Shown piece by piece: positions 43,993 through 51,518 of a stretch of DNA of 64,000 nucleotides; within the stretch, counting starts at the first letter, position 1; the number at the start of each line of letters is the position of its first letter. Both the position numbers and the translations under genes were made by a program. Source of the stretch: DATFVA01 sp963811905 (lineage in GTDB: Bacteria > Bacteroidota > Ignavibacteria > Ignavibacteriales > Ignavibacteriaceae); NCBI GenBank assembly GCA_963811905.1, contig CAWETK010000011.1, forward strand, positions 293,379-357,378, in the 5' to 3' direction. Below the pieces are notes generated by a model, which was not told the origin of the DNA, searched no databases, and was given only the letters and a program-made list of their open reading frames with translations.

Positions 43993-44247
43993 CTACCAGT
44001 TTGGAGGTGTAATAGCCCTGTAGACAGTATAGAGGATTACAAACAGGATAAGAGCCGCATATGTCAGTTTCAAAATCCAGGGAATAGCCTGCCACCAGGT
44101 AAGCCATCCCCGCTCTGTTTTTCCATCCTTCATTTTGCGTGGCGTCCACATATCGAGGTAAGCTACTGCTGTATAAAAGACCAGGAAAATTCCTCCGAGT
44201 ATTGCAAGTATCACCCAGCCGTTTTGTAAGACATCAAACCTCAGCAT
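43993..44247 (-). CDS. Unknown two-TM subunit candidate of the ACIII-oxidase operon
   Basis: Protein of 84 residues with two hydrophobic helices (about 10-31 and 57-78) joined by a basic loop (WTPRKMKDGKTERG) and a Trp-rich stretch (GWLTWWQAIPW). It has no cysteines or heme motif and matches no family I recognise. It lies six bases after the CcoS-like gene and eight before the next, so it is part of the operon. It could be a small structural or supercomplex-linking subunit. Confidence 0.68.
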   Translation of the reverse strand: MLRFDVLQNGWVILAILGGIFLVFYTAVAYLDMWTPRKMKDGKTERGWLTWWQAIPWILKLTYAALILFVILYTVYRAITPPNW

Positions 44248-44253
44248 AAATTA

Positions 44254-44436
44254 TTACACCTTTGTTTTTTCATTATTGTTTTCATCGTCCCCCGGGATAT
44301 AACTTTCCAGGGGAAGATGCCGCGCCCGTTCCTGGCTGCTGAACTGATGATTTTTAAGTGCCCATCCTATAACCGCGAGTATGCCCGAAACGGCTATCAA
44401 AGTAAAACCTATCCAGAACTGAACTATTGCATCCAT
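44254..44436 (-). CDS. CcoS-like small membrane protein
   Basis: About 60 residues with one transmembrane helix followed by WALKNHQFSSQERARHLPLE. This pattern (Trp, charged residue, then a QF near the membrane edge and an acidic tail) resembles CcoS, which helps insert metals into cbb3 oxidase; CcoQ is a possible alternative. The ATG at 44436 follows AGGAG at good spacing; the frame upstream overlaps the cytochrome gene. Assignment is tentative because the sequence is short. Confidence 0.55.
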   Translation of the reverse strand: MDAIVQFWIGFTLIAVSGILAVIGWALKNHQFSSQERARHLPLESYIPGDDENNNEKTKV

Positions 44437-45473
44437 TTTAACGCTCCTGTTGTGTCGTTCCATTCCGTATGCATTGAATCGGGGTAAAGTTTCCCGGTGG
44501 TATCAGGAATTGTATACGGATTTTTCCATTCAGGCTCATACGCCGCATCAATACCTTTCGGTTCAATGTCGGCATCTGTATAACCTATAAATGATACGGC
44601 AATGTAATTTGCAAGGTCCCATATCTTTTCAGATTCCAGCGCACGTTTGAAATAAGGCATTGCAGTTCCGGTTATTCCATTCATTATCTGGTAATAAAGA
44701 ATCCCGCCTATATATTTTCCATCAATAAGATTTCTCCTTAAAAGTGTAAAATTCAGAGGCGGAGGATTAAGATATTTTGCCGCAGGACCTTTTCCATCAC
44801 CCACCGGACCATGACAGCCGATGCAGAATTGCTGATATATTTTCTTTCCTCTCAGGACAGCAGGCTCGGTTGCCGGATAAGGATTCGGCATTGCATGCCA
44901 CATAGCAGGAACCTTGCTGTGCAGCCATTTTATGTTTGCATCAGGACCTTTATCATAAGCCTCAACCGCAAGCTTTTTCCAGTACTTCTGTCTTGCCACC
45001 CGTTTTTCTGCGTCTTTTCCTCCGAGGTATTGAACATACGCTATCAGTTTTTTTATTTTATCCGTTCCGAGGAATTCCCAGGACGGCATTACAGAAACCG
45101 GACTTGTATATCGCGGATCGGTGAAGTGAGCTACATGCCAGTCATCCGGATGTTCGCCTCCTTCTTCCGAAAGATCCGGTCCCGTTCTTTCAGAACCCAG
45201 TATAGCCGGTTCCTGTCCCACATAATCGCCCCGCTGAGCTATCCTCTCTGATCCTTTTCCCCAATCCGAAATCCTTACATATAGAGAATGACAGTAACTG
45301 CATCCGTTGCTTACATAAACGTGTAATCCCTCTCTTTCAAGTTTGTTCATAGGTCTCCAGTTTTTTGACGGCTCCTCTTTCATAGTCAATGCAGGGAACA
45401 AAACCATTATCGTTATTGAAGCCCAGAAAACCATCAGACCTCCGAAGACAACTACACTGGATTTCATCTTCAT
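44424..45473 (-). CDS. Diheme cytochrome c: CcoO-like domain fused to a second cytochrome c domain
   Basis: Oxidase electron-entry subunit of 349 residues. One N-terminal membrane anchor (about 6-28). The first domain is CcoO-like: heme site CSYCH (about 59-63), GSERTGPDLSEEGGEHPDDW and the ligand loop SVMPSWEFL. A second cytochrome c domain follows (about 215-310) with heme site CIGCH and likely Met ligand in TGTAMPYF, resembling the soluble part of CcoP. A separate membrane-anchored CcoP is absent, so this fusion probably replaces it. It starts at the ATGA overlap with ccoN. Confidence 0.85.
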   Translation of the reverse strand: MKMKSSVVVFGGLMVFWASITIMVLFPALTMKEEPSKNWRPMNKLEREGLHVYVSNGCSYCHSLYVRISDWGKGSERIAQRGDYVGQEPAILGSERTGPDLSEEGGEHPDDWHVAHFTDPRYTSPVSVMPSWEFLGTDKIKKLIAYVQYLGGKDAEKRVARQKYWKKLAVEAYDKGPDANIKWLHSKVPAMWHAMPNPYPATEPAVLRGKKIYQQFCIGCHGPVGDGKGPAAKYLNPPPLNFTLLRRNLIDGKYIGGILYYQIMNGITGTAMPYFKRALESEKIWDLANYIAVSFIGYTDADIEPKGIDAAYEPEWKNPYTIPDTTGKLYPDSMHTEWNDTTGALKWMQ

Positions 45474-46903
45474 ACGGGACTCTCCTCAGCAACCGGGGTT
45501 TCTTCTGTTACAGGCTTCGGCTCAAATAATTCACCTTCGCGAATGGTTTTATAGATATTGTAGAGCCCGATGAAAGCGCCTGCAATAATGAACACACCGA
45601 ACATTGCACGCAGAGCCATATAGACTGACAGTTCAGGAAGGACTCTGTATACTACTTCACCATTCTGCCATGCAGAACCCTGTATTAATCCTGCAATTGT
45701 CAGGACAAAGAAGAAACCGGTTAATCCAATCATTACCAAACCAAACTGAAGGTTGACAAGCTTTTCCGAGTACAGTTTTCTTTTTGTGATCAGCGGGAGA
45801 ATGTGCCATAAACCTCCGATGGCAATAAATCCTGAAAACCCCAGCACAGCAATATGTGCATGACCCACAGTCCAGTTTGTAAAATGGGTTACTCTCTGTA
45901 CTCCCGGTAATGACTGAACAGATCCCTGGATGCCCACAATAAGGTACCAGATAATTCCCATCATTACCCATCTCGCTGCCGGGTTTGCAAATACCGGGGC
46001 ACCTCTCTGCCTTGCAGTTAAGAATATATTTGCGATAACAGTGAACACCGGGATCAGCATCAAAACGGAATCCACAACAGTAATTACTTTCAGCCAGTTG
46101 GGAATAGGGGACTGCAGCAGATGGTGGCCGCCGATATGTGAATACAAAATAACCAGCGTCCAGAAACCGATAAGTGAAAGGGTGTGTGAGTAGAGGGGAG
46201 TCTTCGTTGCACGCGGTATCACAAAATAAGCGACACCTACAGCAAGAGGCGTCAATAACATTCCGGGAAGATCGTGACCGTAGAACCAGAGAAAAAGAGA
46301 ATCAAGCAGTCCGGGCATTGCCCCTGTTGACGGATGCCACATTACATTCCCCAGCGGGTAACTCGTTGATGTCCACATTATTGCCCCTACAAAGTACCAG
46401 ACGGAAACATATAAAATCGACTCGCGCCGTATGCCTATTGTTTTAATCAGGTTAAGCACAAGGAGCAGTAATGACAGCCACAGGGAAACATCAAAGATCC
46501 ATATGTATTCAGAGTATTCTCTTCCCTGCGTTACTCCGAATGAAAAAGTGAGCGGACCGCTGAGTACTGTGATATTCCAGAGCAGGAAACTCAGCCATGC
46601 AAGCGGTTCCGACCATAGTTTTGTTTTAAGCAGCGCCGGGGTGTAGTATAAGCCGCATCCTATCAATGTCGATGTAACAAAACCGTATAAAACTGTATTA
46701 ACATGAATAGGGCGTGTTCTTCCGAATACAAGGAATGGAATATTATTCCAGAATTCAGGAGCCATCAGATGAATGGCGGCAACCATGCCGTATAAGGTTC
46801 CTACAATAAACCATACTGTGCCGGCAACAAGGAATGCCAGTGCTGCACTTGAAGGCTGTCTTGTGAAAGCAAATATGTTCTTCTTATTTTCTATCGGTGA
46901 CAT
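45470..46903 (-). CDS. ccoN: cbb3-type cytochrome c oxidase catalytic subunit I
   Basis: Oxygen-reducing subunit of the C-family heme-copper oxidases with twelve predicted helices. From the ATG used here the ligands are: His67 in RPIHVN for low-spin heme b, His210 (WFYGHD) with His260 and His261 (GGHH) for copper B, and His340, His348 and His350 in HFTNWTVGHAH for the hemes. Tyr254 (ILYSHIGGHH) occupies the helix-VII position of the cross-linked tyrosine of cbb3 enzymes. An upstream TTG is possible. It overlaps the pentaheme cytochrome gene by 13 bases. Confidence 0.92.
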   Translation of the reverse strand: MSPIENKKNIFAFTRQPSSAALAFLVAGTVWFIVGTLYGMVAAIHLMAPEFWNNIPFLVFGRTRPIHVNTVLYGFVTSTLIGCGLYYTPALLKTKLWSEPLAWLSFLLWNITVLSGPLTFSFGVTQGREYSEYIWIFDVSLWLSLLLLVLNLIKTIGIRRESILYVSVWYFVGAIMWTSTSYPLGNVMWHPSTGAMPGLLDSLFLWFYGHDLPGMLLTPLAVGVAYFVIPRATKTPLYSHTLSLIGFWTLVILYSHIGGHHLLQSPIPNWLKVITVVDSVLMLIPVFTVIANIFLTARQRGAPVFANPAARWVMMGIIWYLIVGIQGSVQSLPGVQRVTHFTNWTVGHAHIAVLGFSGFIAIGGLWHILPLITKRKLYSEKLVNLQFGLVMIGLTGFFFVLTIAGLIQGSAWQNGEVVYRVLPELSVYMALRAMFGVFIIAGAFIGLYNIYKTIREGELFEPKPVTEETPVAEESPV

Positions 46904-47445
46904 GTAAAACAATCCGTTGTTGCATTATTATCTCTGTGGCACTGGATACAAAAGCCCATTGAAATATGTTTGGCTTCTATTATCCTGTCCATATCTTTTA
47001 CGTTTCCATGACAGGTTCCGCAGTCAATCCCGTTTATGATATGCATGCGGTGACTGAAATAAACGAAATCCGGCAGATTCAAAACCCTGTTCCAGGCAAC
47101 AGGTTCATTATTGAAGTAATGTTTTCTGAGTTTCTCAATCGGAGGATAATTTATAATTATAGAACGATGACAGAGCATGCAGGTCTGAAGGGGCGGCATT
47201 CCTGCTAAATCCGAAGTTGCTGCTGTAGCATGACACATCATGCAGCTGATATTTTTCTGTCCGGCGTGCAGCCGGTGGCTGAAGGGGATAGGCTGTTCAG
47301 GACCAAATTTTATCTTGTAATAATAGTTATACATTCCTGTCATTATTATGAGTACCAAAAGAGCAATTACTGATAATCCTGCCGAGATCTTCCAGTATTT
47401 CTTTGCCTGTCTTTTAGCTTCACTATTTTCGTTAACTGCTTTCAA
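46891..47445 (-). CDS. actA: ActA pentaheme cytochrome c of alternative complex III
   Basis: Membrane-anchored multiheme cytochrome of 184 residues. One helix (about 20-42) precedes five heme sites: CMMCH, CMLCH, CGTCH, CIQCH and CFTCH, with additional His residues (PFSHRLH, YFSHRMH) available as distal ligands. Five hemes and a single anchor agree with ActA. In most act operons actA comes first; here it follows actF and immediately precedes ccoN. Start overlaps the actF stop in an ATGA. Confidence 0.88.
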   Translation of the reverse strand: MKAVNENSEAKRQAKKYWKISAGLSVIALLVLIIMTGMYNYYYKIKFGPEQPIPFSHRLHAGQKNISCMMCHATAATSDLAGMPPLQTCMLCHRSIIINYPPIEKLRKHYFNNEPVAWNRVLNLPDFVYFSHRMHIINGIDCGTCHGNVKDMDRIIEAKHISMGFCIQCHRDNNATTDCFTCHR

Positions 47446-48518
47446 TTCTTATCCGTCTGGTATAAAACGTTTTTCATTCTCATAGTAAATTGTATCATTC
47501 CAAGTCCAAGGATCCCGGCAAAAGCGGCGAATGAGGATATCTCAGCCCAGCCGAAATTCAATGCGTGCTGAAAGGATGCATCGACCAGCCACCATCTTTC
47601 AATCCACATTACGATGAGCAGGATAAAACAGATCAGCCCGAGGTACCATGTTGTTTTCTTAGCCCATATTGTCAGAAGAAGAATGAGAGGACCAAGATAG
47701 AACAGTCCAATAAGCAGGAACGAGATAGTTTCCCAGGGTACAAAATTCATCCTCGGAACTATAAAGCGTGTTTCAGAAGGAAGATTTTCATAATACATCG
47801 GGAGAAGCTGGCAGAACATCATATAGGTAGTAAGGATGCTGAATGCAAAAATAAGTTTTCCGAGGTCGTGCCTTCTGTCAGCATCCGGTTTAACTGTAAA
47901 GAGGGAGATAAAAGTTAATGCTGTAATGGCTATATAAAGTCCGCTGATAAAAAAGTATGCACCGAACAATGTACTTTTCCATTCAGGATCGAGAGCCATG
48001 ACAAGATCGAAGGCAAGCAGGGTGAATACGACGCAGTAAACCACGATTAATACTCCCGCTGCAAAAAGTTTCCTCTCGGTGTTCCGTCTGTTAATGTACC
48101 AGAAGGCGGTAATCCAGAACACGATTAACGCTGCAAGGTCCCTGATGAATAAATATGTATTATTCAGCCAGCCGCTTTTTTCATGAAGCTCACCGAACCA
48201 GCTTGCCCAGTGACTGCTTCCTATCCATAGTAGTCCAAGGAACAAAACAGACGGGATAGCAAAAGCCGCTCCTGTTATGCCAAGCGGTTCAAGTTTTCCG
48301 AGCCACTTTCCGTTTGAAGCTTGAACAACTGCTACCCAGACTACCATTCCTGCCGAAAGCGGAGTGAAGTAAATAAAGTTTATTAACAGGGCACGCCATG
48401 CCCGGGCATCATTCTGTCCGCCCAGGGTGAAAATCCAGATAACTGTGCCGGCAATAAAAATCAGCCCCCATACTATGCTGAACCTTATAATCCTTTTTTT
48501 ATTTTCATTCTCTAACAT
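47442..48518 (-). CDS. actF: ActF membrane subunit of alternative complex III
   Basis: Integral membrane protein with about ten helices in 358 residues. It matches ActF in position and in features such as FIYFTPLSAGMVVWVAVVQA near the start and LPMYYENLPSETRFI in the second half. No heme or metal ligand pattern is expected or seen. The ATG beginning MLENENKKR is preferred because AGAGGAA lies five bases upstream; the longer ATG at 48533 also exists. The gene overlaps the 3' end of actC-actD. Confidence 0.82.
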   Translation of the reverse strand: MLENENKKRIIRFSIVWGLIFIAGTVIWIFTLGGQNDARAWRALLINFIYFTPLSAGMVVWVAVVQASNGKWLGKLEPLGITGAAFAIPSVLFLGLLWIGSSHWASWFGELHEKSGWLNNTYLFIRDLAALIVFWITAFWYINRRNTERKLFAAGVLIVVYCVVFTLLAFDLVMALDPEWKSTLFGAYFFISGLYIAITALTFISLFTVKPDADRRHDLGKLIFAFSILTTYMMFCQLLPMYYENLPSETRFIVPRMNFVPWETISFLLIGLFYLGPLILLLTIWAKKTTWYLGLICFILLIVMWIERWWLVDASFQHALNFGWAEISSFAAFAGILGLGMIQFTMRMKNVLYQTDKN

Positions 48519-50397
48519 TAAATTCCTCTGCATTTTCAGAAAGTACTACTTCTCTCAGATCATTCAATTCATTGCTTTCGCAGGCTATAAGGATCCCATA
48601 CTTGTCTTTGCTGAATCTCGGATCATAATAAGGATGAATTCTTTTTTTGTATAACCTGGAATGGTACAGCAGGCCAATAAGTGTCGCCAGAGTACCGAAA
48701 AGGATAAGCATCTCAAAACCAACTATTGTATAAGGGATAGGAGCGGTTGGGGGCTTTCCACCTACTATAAGCTTATTCGTATTCGCTGTCGCAATTGCCA
48801 GAGTATATCCGCAGACTATTCCAAGAATTGCACCGAACAGAGTCCATAGCCTTACTGGACTTTTGGGTTTATGAAGTATATCACTCACTTCTTTAATCTT
48901 CAGCGGCGAGAATGCTTCAACTACATGATATCCGGCCTCGTATACTTTTCTGACGGATTTGAGAAAATGTTCGTGGCTCGAGAATATTGCCATAACCTTT
49001 GTCTTCCCTTTGATCGACTTAGGAACGACTCTTTTCTTAGGGGGAGGTTCCGGTTCAAAGCCTTCTCCTTCAACCAGCTGCTCTTTATAATCTGCCATGG
49101 GAACTGTAGGGAGAGTTTTACTGAAGATTAAAAACCACATCAGGAAAAAAGCAAGTGAAGCTGCCGTTATGCTTATCTCTACCCAGCTTGGTGTATACTT
49201 GCCCCAGTTATGAGGAAGAAAATCATGTGCCGTAGATGCAGCAACTATCATTACTCTTTCGAGCCACATCCCGACGTTGACTACCAGGGAAATGATGAAA
49301 AGATATAAAAAGTTCCTTCTGAATTTCTTAAAGATGAACAGCATTGGTATGATGAAGTTGCATATGATTATCAGGTAATAAACCCATGCAACCCAGCCTG
49401 TCTGTTCGAAGTTCATAAACTGCGACTCAAATTTATCTCCCGAGTAAAAAGCCATAGCCGGTTCTATTACATACGTGTACCCAAGTATTCCGCCGGTTAC
49501 CAGCATCGTTTTTGCAACCATCTCGAAATGCTTTATCGTCATCAGTTTTTCTAACTTGAAGATTTTACGAAGGGGAATCAGGAGCGTTAGCACCATTGCA
49601 AGTCCCGAATGGATTGCCCCCGCAACAAAGTAAGGCGCAAAAATAGTTTCGTGCCATCCCGGGAGTAATCCCATGGCAAAATCCCACGACACTATAGAGT
49701 GTACAGAGATAACCAGCGGTGTTGCAAGAGCTGCAAAGTAAAGATATGATCTTCCGTAATGTCTCCATTGACTTTCTGCCCCTGACCATCCAAGCGCAAG
49801 TGCCCTGTAAATTCTTGTTTTGATATGATTGGGACCTAATAACTTTGTAAACCGGTCCCTGCCTGATGCAAGATCTGGTATCATACCGACATACCAGAAT
49901 ATCAGACTAACTGTGAAGTAAGTTGATACTGCAAGAAAATCCCATACGAGAGGGCTCAGAAAATTCGGCCAGAGTTCTCTCTCGTTTGGATAAGGCATAA
50001 TATAGTAGAAGACCCATAGCCTGCCGAGATGCATCAGGGGGAAAAGTCCTGCAGTCATTACTGCAAAAATTGTCATCGCCTCTGCTGCCCGTGATACTGC
50101 ATCACGGAATTTTGCCCTGACAAGAAAAAGTATCGCTGAAATTAAAGTACCTGAATGAGCTATTCCTACCCAGAAGACAAAATTTGCAATATACACACCC
50201 CAGCCTACCGGATGGCTTAATCCTGCAACCCCCATCCCGCGCCGCACCTGGTATATCCATGCGAATAAGCCCCAGACTACTACTAATGCAAGAAAAGCTA
50301 CAAAAAAATAATAAAGCGGTATGGGAGGTTTGGTAGATGACAATACATCATCATTGACTTCTTTTAAGGTTAATTCTTTGCTGTACTCACTCTTCAT
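48505..50397 (-). CDS. actC: ActC-ActD fusion: NrfD-like quinol-binding subunit fused to DUF3341 subunit
   Basis: Residues about 1-450 are ActC/NrfD-like, with roughly ten helices and the family elements GVYIANFVFWVGIAHSGTLI and LWVFYYIMPYPNERELWPNF; ActC binds quinol in ACIII. A charged linker (about 455-480, PPPKKRVVPKSIKGKT) leads into residues about 480-630, a full ActD/DUF3341 domain (VMAIFSSHEHFLKSVRKVYE, FSPLKI, then two helices and DPRFSKDKYGILIACE). ActC and ActD are usually separate genes, so this is a natural fusion. The reading frame is continuous. Both ends overlap the neighbouring act genes. Confidence 0.88.
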   Translation of the reverse strand: MKSEYSKELTLKEVNDDVLSSTKPPIPLYYFFVAFLALVVVWGLFAWIYQVRRGMGVAGLSHPVGWGVYIANFVFWVGIAHSGTLISAILFLVRAKFRDAVSRAAEAMTIFAVMTAGLFPLMHLGRLWVFYYIMPYPNERELWPNFLSPLVWDFLAVSTYFTVSLIFWYVGMIPDLASGRDRFTKLLGPNHIKTRIYRALALGWSGAESQWRHYGRSYLYFAALATPLVISVHSIVSWDFAMGLLPGWHETIFAPYFVAGAIHSGLAMVLTLLIPLRKIFKLEKLMTIKHFEMVAKTMLVTGGILGYTYVIEPAMAFYSGDKFESQFMNFEQTGWVAWVYYLIIICNFIIPMLFIFKKFRRNFLYLFIISLVVNVGMWLERVMIVAASTAHDFLPHNWGKYTPSWVEISITAASLAFFLMWFLIFSKTLPTVPMADYKEQLVEGEGFEPEPPPKKRVVPKSIKGKTKVMAIFSSHEHFLKSVRKVYEAGYHVVEAFSPLKIKEVSDILHKPKSPVRLWTLFGAILGIVCGYTLAIATANTNKLIVGGKPPTAPIPYTIVGFEMLILFGTLATLIGLLYHSRLYKKRIHPYYDPRFSKDKYGILIACESNELNDLREVVLSENAEEFNVRE

Positions 50398-51518
50398 ACA
50401 TTTTTCTCTGCATCAATTCGTTTCAGATAGGTAACTGCCGGTTTTGTATTCAATTCTTCGAGTACGTGGTATCTTCTCAGGTGATGCCTTGTTATGTCGG
50501 TTACTCTTGAATTATCATCGAGCAGATCACCGAATACTATGGCGCTGGTGGGACAGGTCTGAGCGCACGCCGGGGTAATGTCCCCGTCTTCTATCCTTTC
50601 TCCTGCCGTCTTTTTATGATATTCAACGTTTCGTATTCTTTGCACGCAGAAAGTACACTTCTCCATTACACCTCTTACCCTGACCGTTACTTCCGGGTTC
50701 AGCTGCATATCAAGCGGCCACTCAAAATGAAAGTTAAACCAGTTGAACCTCCGTACTTTGTAAGGACAGTTATTAGAGCAATACCTCGTCCCGATGCACC
50801 GGTTATATATCTGTGCATTTAAACCTTCTTCATTGTGTACGGCGGCGAAAACAGGACAAACAGGCTCACATGGCGCCGCATCGCATTGCTGACAGGGGAG
50901 CGGAAGCCAGGCGACTTTATGAGGATTTCCGTCCATTCTATATGGTACAACCTTTATCCATGACATTTCCAGCCCCTCATTAACATTTTCTTCACCGACT
51001 ACCGGAATATTGTTTTCTGCATAGCATGCAGTTTCACAGGCTTTGCAGCCGATGCAGGCATGCAGGTCGATAGACATTGCCCACCTGTGTTCTTTATAAG
51101 TGTGAACCGGGTAGAGATCACGTTTTTCATCATACCCTTCGGGCAGCGGCATAATCAGGTGCTCGCCGTCTCCCGGTTTCATTTTTTCTAATATATCAAG
51201 CTCAATCCATTCCAGAATTCCTTTTCTTCCGAATTGATGATCGGTTGCTGCTGCGAAAACAGGATGCTTATTGCCTCCCGCAGATTTTATTTTCACGAGT
51301 CCTTTTTCGTTCAATCTGTTTATCAGGACAAATGCATTTGCACCCCTGTCAGCTGCATTTTTGCCGAGAGCCGTATGTCCCTGCCCGTATCCTATAGATA
51401 AAACATTAACAGGAAGGTCGATTGTCAATCTTACCGGAACTTTAATTTTCCCCGCATCGGATTCTATTTCGACGATGATCGAAATTATCGAGCCCAAGTT
51501 CTCTGGCTTTGTCAACAT
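50394..51518 (-). CDS. actB: ActB C-terminal part: four-cluster Fe-S domain (frame-shifted from the N-terminal part)
   Basis: Ferredoxin-like half of ActB with cysteine groups for four Fe-S clusters: CIGCKACETAC, CQQCDAAPCEPVCP, a CIGTRYCSNNCP group, and CTFCVQRI with CAQTCP. It is very similar in layout to PsrB/NrfC proteins. The first 14 or so residues of the open frame are an out-of-frame reading of the preceding domain; homologous sequence starts at VEIESDAGKIKVPV. Removing one base near 51480-51500 joins it to the N-terminal part to give the usual single ActB polypeptide. Overlaps actC by four bases. Confidence 0.8.
   Translation of the reverse strand: MLTKPENLGSIISIIVEIESDAGKIKVPVRLTIDLPVNVLSIGYGQGHTALGKNAADRGANAFVLINRLNEKGLVKIKSAGGNKHPVFAAATDHQFGRKGILEWIELDILEKMKPGDGEHLIMPLPEGYDEKRDLYPVHTYKEHRWAMSIDLHACIGCKACETACYAENNIPVVGEENVNEGLEMSWIKVVPYRMDGNPHKVAWLPLPCQQCDAAPCEPVCPVFAAVHNEEGLNAQIYNRCIGTRYCSNNCPYKVRRFNWFNFHFEWPLDMQLNPEVTVRVRGVMEKCTFCVQRIRNVEYHKKTAGERIEDGDITPACAQTCPTSAIVFGDLLDDNSRVTDITRHHLRRYHVLEELNTKPAVTYLKRIDAEKNV

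Noticed and set aside
43679..44149. Longer 156-residue version of the 101-residue operon protein
   Set aside because: Its first 55 residues overlap the upstream two-TM gene in another frame and contain no sensible domain; the internal ATG restores normal spacing.
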